DNA of 64,000 nucleotides from Curvibacter sp. GWA2_63_95 (GTDB lineage: Bacteria; Pseudomonadota; Gammaproteobacteria; Burkholderiales; Burkholderiaceae_C), in NCBI GenBank assembly GCA_001795455.1, contig MGPB01000020.1:1-64000 (forward strand). Direction: 5' to 3'. A model generated the notes under the pieces. That model did not search any database. It saw nothing but the letters and a program-made list of their open reading frames with translations, and was not told the origin of the DNA. Numbering within the stretch: the first letter of the stretch is position 1; each line of letters begins with the position of its first letter. Positions 52,804 through 62,681 of this stretch are shown here, in pieces. The position numbers and the translations under genes were made by a program.

Positions 52804-53667
52804 CTAAACGCCCAGCAGCACCCCGCAAAACACGGCCAAGCCCACCCAATGGTTGAGGCGAAAAGCCTTGAAGCAGCCCTCGCGTCCGCGGTCGGCAATC
52901 AGCGTGCCGTGCCACACCACCTGGGCGCCGGCTACCGCCACCCCCAGCCACCAGGCCCAGGGGCGCGTGAGTGCGGGCAGCACCAGCCAGGACCACAGGG
53001 CGAGGTAGACGACATAGAAGCCCAGCACCGCCGGCACATCCCAGCGCCCCAGCGTGATGGCCGAGGTCTTCATGCCGATCTTCAGGTCGTCATCGCGGTC
53101 CACCATGGCGTATTCGGTGTCGTAGGCCAGCACCCAGAACAGGTTGCCCACCAGCAGCGCCCAGGCCAGCACGGGCACGTCTCCTTTGACGGCGGCAAAG
53201 GCCATGGGAATGCCAAAACTGAAGGCCACGCCCAGCACCGCCTGCGGCATGGAGACATAACGTTTGGCATAGGGGTAGACCAGGGCCACGGCCAGCGCGG
53301 CAAACGACCAGGCGATGGCGGCGGCGTTGGTGGTCAGCACCAGCCCAAACGCGGCCAGCGCCAGCACCGCGCCCACCAGCAATGCCTCGCGCGTTCCGAT
53401 GCGCCCGCTGGTCACCGGACGCTGGGCCGTGCGCTTGACGTGTTTGTCGAATTCACGGTCGGCCACATCGTTGACACAGCAGCCCGCGCTGCGCATCAGG
53501 ATGGTGCCCAGCGTGAACACCACGATGAGGTGCCAACCGGGGAAACCACCCGCCGCCAGCCACAGTGCGCTGAGCGTGGGCCACAGCAGCAGCAGCCAGC
53601 CCGCGGGGCGGTTCCAGCGGATCAGGTCCAGGTAGAGCGAAAGCTTTGTAGAGAACAGGGACGGCAC
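52804..53667 (-). CDS. ubiA: 4-Hydroxybenzoate polyprenyltransferase
   Basis: A 287-residue membrane prenyltransferase of ubiquinone synthesis. The two Asp-rich motifs for Mg-diphosphate binding are [23 protein letters not shown] and [17 protein letters not shown]. About eight membrane helices. A repeat copy lies between its start and the oxyR stop. Confidence 0.96.
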   Translation of the reverse strand: MPSLFSTKLSLYLDLIRWNRPAGWLLLLWPTLSALWLAAGGFPGWHLIVVFTLGTILMRSAGCCVNDVADREFDKHVKRTAQRPVTSGRIGTREALLVGAVLALAAFGLVLTTNAAAIAWSFAALAVALVYPYAKRYVSMPQAVLGVAFSFGIPMAFAAVKGDVPVLAWALLVGNLFWVLAYDTEYAMVDRDDDLKIGMKTSAITLGRWDVPAVLGFYVVYLALWSWLVLPALTRPWAWWLGVAVAGAQVVWHGTLIADRGREGCFKAFRLNHWVGLAVFCGVLLGV

Positions 53668-53671
53668 AGAA

Positions 53672-53737
53672 TTACTATGAAATTAGGAGCTGCTTGCGCA
53701 ATATCCACGGGGTCTAGAGGCCTATTTTGCTTAAAAA
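53672..53737 (+). repeat. Dispersed 66-bp repeat, copy 9
   Basis: The best preserved copy: TTACTATGAAATTAGGAGCT, GCTTGCGCAATATCCACGG, GGTCTAGAGGCC, then TATTTTGCTTAAAA. It fills the entire oxyR-ubiA gap. Confidence 0.9.
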
Positions 53738-54697
53738 TCAGGACAAACGGGTGACACCGGGCAGTTCGCAGCCGTAGACCGCGTTGCGCAGCGCGGCGAT
53801 GGCCTCGTAGCGCGTGAAGCTGCGCCGCCACACCAGCACCACGCGGCGTGTGGGCGGGGGCAGGTTCTTGCCGTCCTGCACCGGCAGGTACTTCACAAAC
53901 GGCTCCTCGCCCTTGCGCTTTTTGGGCTCCATGGCGTCTTTGGGCACGCTCAGGCGCGGCACCAGCGTGATGCCCATTCCCGCGGCCACCATGTGTTTGA
54001 TGGTCTCCAGCGATGAGCCTTCAAAACTCTTGCGGATGCCCTCGGCGTCGCTGGAGAAACGCGCGAACTCGGGGCAGACCTCCAGCACATGGTCGCGGAA
54101 GCAGTGGCCGTTGCCCAAGAGCAGCATGGTTTCCTTCTTCAGCTCTTCGGTGGTCACGCTGTCCTGCTGGGCCAACACGTGGCTGGTCGGCACGGCGGCA
54201 AAAAACGGCTCGTCGTAGAGCGGGGCCAGTGCCAGCCCGGTGTCAGGAAAAGGCTCGGCCAGGATGGCGCAGTCGATCTCGCCGGTGCGCAGCATTTCCA
54301 GCAACTTGACGGTGAAGTTCTCCTGCAGCATCAGCGGCATCTGCGGGCTGTGGGTGATGACCTGGCGCACCAGGTCGGGCAGCAAATACGGGGCGATGGT
54401 GTAGATCACGCCCAGCTTGAGGGGGCCGGCCAGCGGGTCCTTGCCGCGCTTGGCAATGTCCTTGATGTTGGCGGCCTGCTCCAGCACGGCCTGCGCCTGG
54501 CGCACGATCTCTTCGCCCAGCGGCGTCACCGTCACCTCGTTGGCGCTGCGCTCAAACAGTTTGACGTCCAGCTCTTCTTCCAGCTTCTTCACCGCCACCG
54601 ACAGCGTGGGCTGCGACACGAAGCAGGCGTCTGCCGCCTTGCCAAAGTGCCGCTCACGCGCCACGGCCACGATGTATTTGAGTTCGGTCAGGGTCAT
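53738..54697 (-). CDS. oxyR: Hydrogen peroxide-sensing regulator OxyR
   Basis: A 319-residue LysR-type regulator. The helix-turn-helix is in the first 60 residues (LKYIVAVARERHFGKAADACFVSQPTLSVAVKKLEEELDVKLFERS). The effector domain contains NGHCFRDHVLEVC, where the two Cys correspond to Cys199 and Cys208 of E. coli OxyR that form the redox disulfide. Full length. Stop codon lies directly after a repeat copy. Confidence 0.95.
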   Translation of the reverse strand: MTLTELKYIVAVARERHFGKAADACFVSQPTLSVAVKKLEEELDVKLFERSANEVTVTPLGEEIVRQAQAVLEQAANIKDIAKRGKDPLAGPLKLGVIYTIAPYLLPDLVRQVITHSPQMPLMLQENFTVKLLEMLRTGEIDCAILAEPFPDTGLALAPLYDEPFFAAVPTSHVLAQQDSVTTEELKKETMLLLGNGHCFRDHVLEVCPEFARFSSDAEGIRKSFEGSSLETIKHMVAAGMGITLVPRLSVPKDAMEPKKRKGEEPFVKYLPVQDGKNLPPPTRRVVLVWRRSFTRYEAIAALRNAVYGCELPGVTRLS

Positions 54698-54701
54698 GGC
54701 G

Positions 54702-55598
54702 CTATTGTCCTCTCACCCGGCCCGTGGGTTCCACAATCACCAGCGCAATGCCGCACACCAAGAGGCCAGCCCCCAGCCAGAAGGCCATGTCGGGTGCCTC
54801 GGCAAAGACCAGCCAGCCCAAGGTGGGGCTGAACAGCAGCAGCGAGAAGCTGCCCGCCTCCACCGCCGAGGCATCGCCCGCGCGGTAGGCAAAAAAGTAA
54901 CTCAGGTAAATACCGGCCGCCGCCACGCCCACCACCGGCAACAGCCACCACAAGGCTGGCGGCACGCTGGGCAGGCTGAAGCCGGAGAACACGCCAAAGG
55001 TCAGCCAGCAGGCCACCTGGCTCCAGGTCAGCACCGCCACCGGATGTTCCTGGCCCGAATACTTTTTCAGCACCACACCCAGCATGGACTCCATCAAGGC
55101 GCCGAACAGCGCCACCAGCGCCGCAGGGTGGAAGGCCTCGGCCCCGGGCTGCAAGATCACCAGCACCCCGCCAAACCCCACCAGCACCCCGCTCCAGCGC
55201 AACCAGTGGGGCTGCTCACCCAAAAGCCACACGCCCAGCGGCAGCATGAACAGTGAGCCCGTCATCAGGTAGGCACTGGCCTCGGCCAGCGGCAGGTGCG
55301 ACACCGCGTAGGCCGCGCACCAGGCCGAAGTGACGATGAACCCCGCGCGCAGCAGGTGGATGCGCGGCTGGCGCGTGGCGATGATGCGCCCGCGCGTCCA
55401 CGCCACCACCGGCGCCAGCATGGCCAGCACCACCGTGGCCTGCAAAAACAGCACCTGCTTGGGCGGGACACCGGTGGCCATCAGCCGCTTGTTGCAAGCG
55501 TCCAGCACGGCCCAACAGGCCATGGCCAGCACCACCAGCAGCACGCCGCGTGTGTTGCCGGCCAGTGCACGCCAGCGCGTTTGTAAAAGTGACAGCAT
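54702..55598 (-). CDS. DMT (EamA)-family transporter
   Basis: A 298-residue protein with about ten membrane helices in two EamA repeats (first: LLVVLAMACWAVLDACNKRLMATG; second: ALVALFGALMESMLGVVLKKYSG). Substrate unknown. I took ATG 55598; a GTG at 55625 in the same frame is possible. It ends 4 bases before the oxyR start region. Confidence 0.88.
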   Translation of the reverse strand: MLSLLQTRWRALAGNTRGVLLVVLAMACWAVLDACNKRLMATGVPPKQVLFLQATVVLAMLAPVVAWTRGRIIATRQPRIHLLRAGFIVTSAWCAAYAVSHLPLAEASAYLMTGSLFMLPLGVWLLGEQPHWLRWSGVLVGFGGVLVILQPGAEAFHPAALVALFGALMESMLGVVLKKYSGQEHPVAVLTWSQVACWLTFGVFSGFSLPSVPPALWWLLPVVGVAAAGIYLSYFFAYRAGDASAVEAGSFSLLLFSPTLGWLVFAEAPDMAFWLGAGLLVCGIALVIVEPTGRVRGQ

Positions 55599-55649
55599 GC
55601 GCACCCAGAGGAAAAAGCGGGCCACTATACCCGCCCTCGGCGGCCCCGC

Positions 55650-56642
55650 TCAGCCTGGCGAAATCTCGCCGTTGCGCAGTTTGTCGCAGAGGATTTCCAG
55701 GCGCTCCCTCCAGGCTCGGCGCACGTCCGAATGCGCCCCTTTGAAGAGGCGAAAGCTCTGCAGTTCGGGTTCCGCTTCGGACCAATAGTCGTCGCGCACC
55801 GCCACCTCCAGCTCCCCCGCCAGACTGGCGATCGTGGCCCCCAGCAAGGTGGTGTGGATGGTGTGCCGGTCCGCATGCAAAGTGATGCGCCCGCGTGGGT
55901 CCAGGTCGATGAACCAGTCGATCTTGCCGTCCTCGGTGTACCCCACATCGCTGGTGCCGCTGAACCCTGCGGCCTTGCGCCAAAGGGCAATCTGGGCGGC
56001 TGGCTCCAGATCCGGTTGCGGCGGTTGCTCTTCGGCTTTTTGTGCCCGGGCAAGGGCGCGTGCCTGGGCGGCGGCTTCGGCTTCCGCGCGCTGCTGGCGC
56101 AGCTGCATTTGCAAGCCGAGGTTGTGGTCCAGCTTCTCCACCCACACCCGGATCTGCCCCGCGAACTGCTGGAAATTGGCGGCCACAGGTTCGGGAACGC
56201 CCTCCAGGCGCAGCACATGGCGCTCACCACCGGTCTTTTCTGCCGCGGCAAAGGCGGTCTCGTCCGAAGCGCGAAACACCACGCTGCAAAGCCCCTTGGG
56301 CAGCGCAGGCTGCCCCGGCTCGGGAGGGGCCGCCCGTGTGACTTCAATGTGCAGCCCCGGCGCAGGCAGGGCGGCCGTCAGCGGCCCCCGCTGCTCTTGC
56401 CCGGCCCCGCCCGCCAGGGGCTCGCGGGTGTAATGTCCCATGCGGGTTTTCACCTGCACCTGCTGTGCTGCCCGCTGTACCTCCACGCTCCAGCCATTGG
56501 CCTCAAAACGCAGGCCACCGGGAATCGGGCCCGAGCGGGTCTTGAGCAGGCGGGCCTGCTGCTCCACATAGGCATAAAAACCCAGGACCGCAATCGCCAC
56601 CGGCGTCAACAGGCCGGCAATCCACCACCAATGGTCATTCAT
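55650..56642 (-). CDS. Membrane-anchored protein of unknown function
   Basis: I do not recognise this 330-residue protein. One N-terminal membrane helix (WWWIAGLLTPVAIAVLGFYAYV) is followed by a beta-rich region, an Ala/Gln/Glu-rich coiled coil (LQMQLRQQRAEAEAAAQARALARAQKAEE) and a C-terminal region with WFIDLDPRGRITLHADRHTI. No catalytic motif is seen. It stands upstream of the DMT gene on the same strand. Confidence 0.7.
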   Translation of the reverse strand: MNDHWWWIAGLLTPVAIAVLGFYAYVEQQARLLKTRSGPIPGGLRFEANGWSVEVQRAAQQVQVKTRMGHYTREPLAGGAGQEQRGPLTAALPAPGLHIEVTRAAPPEPGQPALPKGLCSVVFRASDETAFAAAEKTGGERHVLRLEGVPEPVAANFQQFAGQIRVWVEKLDHNLGLQMQLRQQRAEAEAAAQARALARAQKAEEQPPQPDLEPAAQIALWRKAAGFSGTSDVGYTEDGKIDWFIDLDPRGRITLHADRHTIHTTLLGATIASLAGELEVAVRDDYWSEAEPELQSFRLFKGAHSDVRRAWRERLEILCDKLRNGEISPG

Positions 56643-56728
56643 GGGGCGCGTTCAGGACGTGTGGCAGCGGCGGCTGCGCAAGGAAAACAGGGGAAACCCA
56701 CATGGCGGCGCTTTCTTCACAAGCTTTG

Positions 56729-56794
56729 TTTGCTATAAATTCAGGAGCTATTCGCGCACAAGGGACGGGCGCAAAACCCCATTTTGACCTCAAA
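56729..56794 (+). repeat. Dispersed 66-bp repeat, copy 10
   Basis: TTGCTATAAATTCAGGAGCT, TTCGCGCACAAGG, GGGCGCAAAACCCC, TTTTGACC and CTCAAA. The right arm is diverged. It lies in the 199-bp gap between recG and the preceding gene. Confidence 0.75.
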
Positions 56795-56841
56795 CTCCGG
56801 GCTTGCGGGCTGGCCCACCCCAGGAACACCCCGTGCCATGC

Positions 56842-59058
56842 TCAGGCTTTGAGGAATTCGGCCTTGCCGCCCAGCCAGCGCGCCACATGTTTGTGGGCCA
56901 GGTGCGGGTGGCGGTCCAGCAGCATGGGGGCTTCGGCCCGGGCCCACTCCAGCAGCGCCGTGTCGGTGGCCAGATCGGCAAAACGCAGCATGGCCTCGCC
57001 GCTCTGGCGGGCGCCCAGAAACTCCCCCGGCCCCCGAATCTCCAGGTCGCGCCGGGCGATCTCGAAGCCGTCATTCGTTTCCACCATGGCCTTGAGCCGC
57101 TCACGCGCGGCCTCGCCCAGGCGCGGGGCATCGCCCGTGGAGTACAGCAACACGCAGGCCGAAGCTGCGGCACCCCGCCCGACCCGGCCGCGCAACTGGT
57201 GCAACTGACTCAGGCCAAAACGCTCGGCATGTTCAATCACCATGAGCGAGGCATTGGGCACATCCACCCCCACCTCGATCACCGTGGTGCTGACCAGCAC
57301 CGACATCAGCCCGGCGGTGAAGGCGCCCATGACGGCTTTTTTGTCGTCCGCATGCATGCGCGAGTGCAGCAGGCCAATCAGCACCGGCAGTCCCTCGGCA
57401 GGGTGTTGCTCCCGCGCTCCACCGCTGCGCGGGTCGCTGCCCCCCGAGGCCCGTTGCACACCCTGCAGCGCCTCGGCCAGGTCGGCATGGGTTTGGGTGG
57501 CGTTGCTCAGGTCCAGCGCCTCGCTTTCCTCAATCAGCGGGCACACCCAGTACACCTGCCGGCCCTCGGCAATCTGGCCGCGGATGCGCTCGATCACCTC
57601 GTCGCGCCGGTGCTCGTTCACCACCTTGGTGACGATGGGCGTGCGGCCCGGCGGCAATTCGTCCAGGGTGGACACGTCCAGGTCGGCGTAGTAGCTCATG
57701 GCCAAGGTGCGCGGAATCGGCGTCGCCGTCATCATGAGCAGATGGGGCTCCGCCCCCTTCTCCAGGTCGCCCTCGATCGCGGTCATCTTCTTGCGCAGCG
57801 CCAGGCGTTGGGCCACGCCGAAGCGGTGTTGCTCATCGATGATGGCCAGCGCCAGGTTCTTGAACTTGACCTTGTCCTGGATGATGGCGTGTGTGCCCAC
57901 CACGAGCTGCGCCTCGCCGCTCTCGATCAGCGCCAGCATGGCGCGGCGCTCCTTGGTTTTTTGTGTGCCGGTGAGCCAGGCCGTGGTGATGCCCAGCGGC
58001 TCCAGCCACCCCAGCAGCTTGCGAAAGTGCTGCTCGGCCAAGATCTCGGTGGGGGCCATCAGCGCGCACTGCCACCCGGCATCCATGCAGATGGCCGCGG
58101 CCAACGCGGCCACCACCGTCTTGCCGGCGCCCACATCGCCCTGCAGCAAGCGGTGCATGGGAATGTGGCGCGCCATGTCCTTGGCTATTTCGGTACCCAC
58201 CCGTTGCTGGGCGTTCGTCAAGCCAAACGGCAGGGCCGCCAGCAGGCGTGCGTGCAAGGTGCCCCCCTCCACCGCCTGGAGCTGCGGCGCCCGCAGTGCA
58301 GCCCGCTCGCGCCGGCTTTGCAGCTGGCTGATCTGCTGGGCCAGCAGTTCCTCGGCCTTGAGGCGCTGCCAGGCCGGGTGGCTGTGGTCCATCAGCGTGT
58401 CCAGCGACACATCGGGCGTGGGGTGGTGCAAAAACTGCAGCGCGTCGCGCAGTGTCCACAAGGGCTGGTGGCCAATTCCATGCCGGAGCACCTCGAGATC
58501 ACCGGGGGCAAAGGTGTCGCTCAGGTCGGCCCGCGCCAGCCCCGAGAGCACCGCCTTGCGCAGGTAGGGCTGGGGCAGGCCGGCCACTGTGGGGTAGATG
58601 GGGGTGAGCGCCGTGGGCAGGCTGCCACCGGCGGCGCGAAACGTGGGGTGCAGCATGGTGCGGCCCAGAAAGCCGCCCTTGACCTCGCCGCGCACCCGGA
58701 TGCGGTTGCCCACGGCCAGCGCCTTTTGCTGCGAGCCGTAGAAGCTGAAGAAGCGCAGCGTGCAGGTGTCCGAGCCGTCGTCCACCGTGACGATGAGCTG
58801 GCGGCGCGGGCGAAACGTGACCTCCTGGTGGGTGACGACCGCCTCGATCTGCGCCTGCTGGCCCTCGCGCACCTCGGCCAGTGGGACGATGCGGGTCTCG
58901 TCCTCGTAGCGCAGCGGCAAGTGCAGCGCCAGGTCGATGTCGCGCTTCAGGCCCAGTTTCTCCAGCGCTTTTTGCGCGGGGGATTTGGTGTCCCCTGCGC
59001 CGCCCGCCGCGCCTTCCTGGGCGGCGTCTTCGGTACGGCGGGCGGGTTTCTTGGGCAT
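56842..59058 (-). CDS. recG: ATP-dependent DNA helicase RecG
   Basis: A 738-residue SF2 helicase that remodels stalled forks and Holliday junctions. N-terminal wedge/OB domain ([22 protein letters not shown]), Walker [13 protein letters not shown] box IDEQHRFGV, motif [11 protein letters not shown] and the late motifs [14 protein letters not shown] and QLRGRVGRG. About 25 extra residues ([20 protein letters not shown]) lie between helicase motifs IV and V. Starts 70 bases from queA, divergently. Confidence 0.95.
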   Translation of the reverse strand: MPKKPARRTEDAAQEGAAGGAGDTKSPAQKALEKLGLKRDIDLALHLPLRYEDETRIVPLAEVREGQQAQIEAVVTHQEVTFRPRRQLIVTVDDGSDTCTLRFFSFYGSQQKALAVGNRIRVRGEVKGGFLGRTMLHPTFRAAGGSLPTALTPIYPTVAGLPQPYLRKAVLSGLARADLSDTFAPGDLEVLRHGIGHQPLWTLRDALQFLHHPTPDVSLDTLMDHSHPAWQRLKAEELLAQQISQLQSRRERAALRAPQLQAVEGGTLHARLLAALPFGLTNAQQRVGTEIAKDMARHIPMHRLLQGDVGAGKTVVAALAAAICMDAGWQCALMAPTEILAEQHFRKLLGWLEPLGITTAWLTGTQKTKERRAMLALIESGEAQLVVGTHAIIQDKVKFKNLALAIIDEQHRFGVAQRLALRKKMTAIEGDLEKGAEPHLLMMTATPIPRTLAMSYYADLDVSTLDELPPGRTPIVTKVVNEHRRDEVIERIRGQIAEGRQVYWVCPLIEESEALDLSNATQTHADLAEALQGVQRASGGSDPRSGGAREQHPAEGLPVLIGLLHSRMHADDKKAVMGAFTAGLMSVLVSTTVIEVGVDVPNASLMVIEHAERFGLSQLHQLRGRVGRGAAASACVLLYSTGDAPRLGEAARERLKAMVETNDGFEIARRDLEIRGPGEFLGARQSGEAMLRFADLATDTALLEWARAEAPMLLDRHPHLAHKHVARWLGGKAEFLKA

Positions 59059-59128
59059 GGGACAATTCTGCCCTGTCTCTCCGCCCTTTTTTCAACCTTG
59101 GAACGGGCCTGTCCGGCCCTCAAGCAGC

Positions 59129-60208
59129 ATGCACGCCTTCTTCCCCGGCACCGACCGTGCCTTCGCCCTGAGCGACTTTGATTTCGAACTCCCAGACGCC
59201 CTGATTGCGCAGCACCCGGCCCCCGAACGCTCGGGCTCCCGCCTGCTCGATGGCACCGGCGCCACCCCGGTGGACCGCAGCTTCAAAGACCTGCCCAGCC
59301 TGCTGCGCGCCGGGGACCTGATGGTCTTCAACGACACCAAGGTCATCAACGCGCGCCTGTTTGGCGAAAAGGCCACCGGCGGCAAGGTGGAGCTGCTGAT
59401 TGAGCGCGTGCTGGGCGGCAACCAGGTGGCGGCCCACATGCGGGTGAGCAAAAAACCCGAAGTGGGCGCCACGATCAAGATGACGTGCGCACCCGGCCAG
59501 GAAGACGGCCTCTGCGCCACCCTGCTGGGCCGCTGGCCGAATGTGGATGGCCCCATCTACCGCTTTGTACTGAGCAACGACCGTGGCGACGACCCGTACA
59601 CGCTGATGGAACGCCACGGCCACGTGCCGCTGCCCCCCTACATCACGCACAGCGACTCCCCCGAAGACGTGCAGCGTTACCAGACCGTGTTTGCCAAACA
59701 CCCTGGCGCCGTGGCAGCGCCCACTGCGGCGCTGCACTTTGACGAAGCGCTGTTTGCGCAACTCGACGCCATGGGAGTGCAGCGCGCGCATGTGACGCTG
59801 CATGTGGGTGCGGGCACTTTCCAGCCCGTCAAAACCGAAAACCTGGCCGAGCACCAGATGCACAGCGAGTGGTACAACGTGCCGCCCGAAACCCAGGCGG
59901 CCATTGCCGCTTGCCAGGCGCGCGGCGGCCGCGTGGTGGCCGTGGGCACCACCAGCGTGCGCACGCTGGAGAGCTGGGCCCAATCCGGCGTCGCCAGTGG
60001 CGACACCAACATCTTCATTACGCCGGGCTTTGCGTTCAAGTTGGTGGACGTGCTGGTGACCAACTTCCACCTGCCCAAGAGCAGCCTGATGATGCTGGTA
60101 AGCGCCTTCACGGGCTACGACCATGTGATGGGCCTCTACCGCGAGGCCATCGCCCGCGGCTACCGCTTCTTCAGCTATGGCGATGCCATGCTGCTGCAGC
60201 GGCGATAG
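59129..60208 (+). CDS. queA: S-adenosylmethionine:tRNA ribosyltransferase-isomerase
   Basis: A 359-residue enzyme making epoxyqueuosine in tRNA from SAM. Signatures are [68 protein letters not shown] and [10 protein letters not shown]. The ATG at 59129 is supported by the family N terminus. tgt, its pathway partner, lies 3.6 kb downstream, separated by a phytase-like and a GGDEF gene. Confidence 0.96.
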   Translation: MHAFFPGTDRAFALSDFDFELPDALIAQHPAPERSGSRLLDGTGATPVDRSFKDLPSLLRAGDLMVFNDTKVINARLFGEKATGGKVELLIERVLGGNQVAAHMRVSKKPEVGATIKMTCAPGQEDGLCATLLGRWPNVDGPIYRFVLSNDRGDDPYTLMERHGHVPLPPYITHSDSPEDVQRYQTVFAKHPGAVAAPTAALHFDEALFAQLDAMGVQRAHVTLHVGAGTFQPVKTENLAEHQMHSEWYNVPPETQAAIAACQARGGRVVAVGTTSVRTLESWAQSGVASGDTNIFITPGFAFKLVDVLVTNFHLPKSSLMMLVSAFTGYDHVMGLYREAIARGYRFFSYGDAMLLQRR

Positions 60209-60210
60209 GC

Positions 60211-60234
60211 CCCCACGCTCCGAGAAGCGTGGGG
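60211..60234. terminator. Stem-loop between queA and phytase-like gene
   Basis: CCCCACGCT (60211-60219) pairs with AGCGTGGGG (60226-60234), a perfect 9-bp stem between convergent genes. No T-run follows. Confidence 0.55.
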
Positions 60235-60262
60235 CGGCCCGGCGCAAAATTTCCCAAGCTGA

Positions 60263-62491
60263 TCAGCGCAGGCCCGGCAGGCTGCCAAGGCGCAAGAATT
60301 GCGTCTCGCCGTTGGAGCCGTCTACGCCGTCGTTGTCGGTGATCGCAAAGGCCTGGCCGGCGCGGTCCACTGCGAAGCTCTCCACCTTGTCCAGCACATA
60401 ACCGTGGGGCTGTTGCAGGTCGGGCACCAGGTTGCGCAGCAGGCGCTTGGTGACTACCGGCACGTTGGCGTCGCCCGGTGCCGCTGCAGCCAGGCCCGCC
60501 ACCGAGAAGGTGTGCAGGGTCTTGAGAGACTGGTCGCCAAACTGGTTGTCGCGCTCGACCACCACAAAGGTATCGGGCCCCACGGCAGTGATTTCAGACA
60601 GACCCACCCAGCCACCTTCGGCCTTGGTGGTCTCCAGCGGGTAGTGCAGCACGCCCCAGGTTTTGGTGGCAGGGCTGTAACGCAAGATCTTGGTGACCCC
60701 CTTGGGGTCATCCTTCCACGCGCGCTGCACGGCCAGCCACACCACTTCCTGGTCGCCGGTGCCGGTGGTGGTCACCCCTTCGAACCCAAAACGGGTCGCA
60801 TGCCGCGCCAGCGCTTCGGGCAGCGCAATCTCCTCTTGCACTTCGGCCTTGGCATTCAGGCGCAGCAGCAGGTTGCGCAGGGGCGCAGGTTTCTTGTCGG
60901 GGTCGCCCTCCGAGGCCAGCCAGAAGCCGCCATCGGCCCGCTGGACAATGCCCTCACCGTCGTAGCCCACGGGCTTTCCATCTTTGGTAACGGTCATGGC
61001 GTTGGAGATCAACGCTGGAGTGAAGTTGGTGTCAATCTGCAGGATGCGGGTGGTGGCGTACACGCTGTCGGTCACGGCAAACAGACGCCCGGCCTGCGTG
61101 CGGTCGGCGGCGGTGCCCGAGATGGCGCCCCAGGGAATGGGCGGGCCGGCGGGCGAGTCGCTGGACATCAAGGTGGGATACGCAGGCACCGCAGCGCCGC
61201 GCTGGTAAATCATCACGCTGGCGCGGGCGGCACCATCGTTTTCGCTGGCCACCACCAGCAGGCCGCGCCGGGGAATGGCGACCAGGCCCTCGGGGCCACT
61301 GCCGGCGGGCAGGGCCTGCAGGTACTCGGGCGCTTTGCCAGCGCCCCGGTCGCGCCAGACGGTCACCAGCGAGGAGCGTTCGGAGCCGACAAAAATCAGG
61401 GTGTCTTTGCCAAACACCCCCACCTCCACCCCTTCGGGCTCGTTGCCCTTGGCGGCCGAGCGGCCTTCGGGGTAGTGGCCCAGGCGCATGGCCTCGTGGT
61501 CCAGAAAGTTGCCGCTGTCCCACTCCCCTTTGCCATCGGTGTTGAAGATGGAGATGCTGCGTGAGCCGCCCTTGTAGTCGCCCTCATTGGCGGTCACAAA
61601 GCGGGTGTTGTCCAGCCAGGCCACGGCATCGGGCTCGCGCAGCAGGCCTTTGGCGGACTCGCTGGGGTTGATGGTGCCGTCGCGGGTGCGGTCTATGTCT
61701 TTCAGGTCCACAGCACCGGCCGAGAAATGCTTGATGACCTGGCGCTTGGCCACGTCGATCAGCACGATGTGGTTGTTCTCCTGCAGGGTCACCACGGCAA
61801 TGCCTTGGGCGTTGACCTTGACCAGCTCGGGCTCGGCATCGTCCGGGGCAATGTCGGCCAGGCCATTCAGGGCCACGGGGTGGGAGCGGGTGCAATCGGG
61901 CAGGCCGGCCGCGCTCAAGGGCACGATGGTCAGGTTGCCACCGGGCAGCTGGGGGATGGCACCTTTGTTGAACTTCTCGTCCCGCTCGTTTTCCATCACG
62001 ATGACGGCGTGGCGCGCGCCTGGGTCCAGGGCGATGGAGTCCGGCTGGCCAAACAGCGGGCAGGTGCCCAGTGCCTTGCGGCTGGCCAGGTCAAACACCG
62101 CGAGGTGCCCGGTGGGCTGCGCAAAGTCTTTGGTGGAGTTGACCGCAGCCAGTACCTTGCCATGGGCGATAGTCACCGAGGTGGGCTCACCCTCCACCGG
62201 CAAGAACCCGGCGGGTTGGGGCTGGGCGGGGTTGCGGATGTCGATCAGGCCAATGCCCATTTGCTCGCCATCGGTGTAGGCCAGTGTCATGCCGTCGGCA
62301 CTGACCGCCACGATTTCGGCCACCGACTTTTTGCTCACCGCACGACCGGTGGGCACATTGCGGTGGGCCTCAAAGGTGGCCACGCGGTTGAAATAGGGGC
62401 CCGCGGCAGGCGCTTGGGCGGCCACGCCCGCGCAGGCCAGCAGGGCCAAGGCGGACACGAGGGGAGATAAAGACGGCATGGGAACTCGCAT
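60263..62491 (-). CDS. Secreted esterase-like/phytase-like beta-propeller protein
   Basis: A 742-residue exported protein with a signal peptide (about 1-25, AAQA). The N-terminal half is a YncE-like repeat region (GIGLIDIRNPAQPQ, HLAVFDLASRKALG) and the C-terminal half (about 430-740) matches the 'esterase-like activity of phytase' domain (GYDGEGIVQRADGGFWLASEGDPD, GFEGVTTTGTGDQEVVWLAVQRAW). Substrate unknown; a phosphate-ester role is inferred from the domain name and an upstream Pho-box-like site. ATG 62479 is an alternative start. Confidence 0.8.
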   Translation of the reverse strand: MRVPMPSLSPLVSALALLACAGVAAQAPAAGPYFNRVATFEAHRNVPTGRAVSKKSVAEIVAVSADGMTLAYTDGEQMGIGLIDIRNPAQPQPAGFLPVEGEPTSVTIAHGKVLAAVNSTKDFAQPTGHLAVFDLASRKALGTCPLFGQPDSIALDPGARHAVIVMENERDEKFNKGAIPQLPGGNLTIVPLSAAGLPDCTRSHPVALNGLADIAPDDAEPELVKVNAQGIAVVTLQENNHIVLIDVAKRQVIKHFSAGAVDLKDIDRTRDGTINPSESAKGLLREPDAVAWLDNTRFVTANEGDYKGGSRSISIFNTDGKGEWDSGNFLDHEAMRLGHYPEGRSAAKGNEPEGVEVGVFGKDTLIFVGSERSSLVTVWRDRGAGKAPEYLQALPAGSGPEGLVAIPRRGLLVVASENDGAARASVMIYQRGAAVPAYPTLMSSDSPAGPPIPWGAISGTAADRTQAGRLFAVTDSVYATTRILQIDTNFTPALISNAMTVTKDGKPVGYDGEGIVQRADGGFWLASEGDPDKKPAPLRNLLLRLNAKAEVQEEIALPEALARHATRFGFEGVTTTGTGDQEVVWLAVQRAWKDDPKGVTKILRYSPATKTWGVLHYPLETTKAEGGWVGLSEITAVGPDTFVVVERDNQFGDQSLKTLHTFSVAGLAAAAPGDANVPVVTKRLLRNLVPDLQQPHGYVLDKVESFAVDRAGQAFAITDNDGVDGSNGETQFLRLGSLPGLR

Positions 62492-62560
62492 TCAAGGAAC
62501 AGCAGGGCGGTCAGGCAGGGCAGCGGCAGTGCGCGCCAGCGGCGACGGTAGCGCCCGGCC

Positions 62561-62578
62561 ATGACAGCGCTGTGACAC
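62561..62578 (-). promoter_or_regulatory. Pho-box-like direct repeat
   Basis: On the minus strand GTGTCAC and CTGTCAT are separated by 4 bases (AGCG), the layout of a PhoB box (two CTGTCAT units). It lies 70 bases upstream of the phytase-like gene. The same bases also form a 10-bp palindrome (ACAGCGCTGT). Confidence 0.45.
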
Positions 62579-62681
62579 CGCCAGCGCCCGTGCGTGCGGG
62601 CGGGCCCCATGCCAGGTGCGGCTGGGTTTCTACTGAGGATTTCGGAACCGGCACGCGGTGTTTTTCCGCTAAGGTGGGGGC

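Noticed and set aside
56803..59181. A 792-residue open frame antisense to recG
   Set aside because: Composition (His/Gln/Arg-rich) is typical of antisense shadows, and recG on the other strand is complete.
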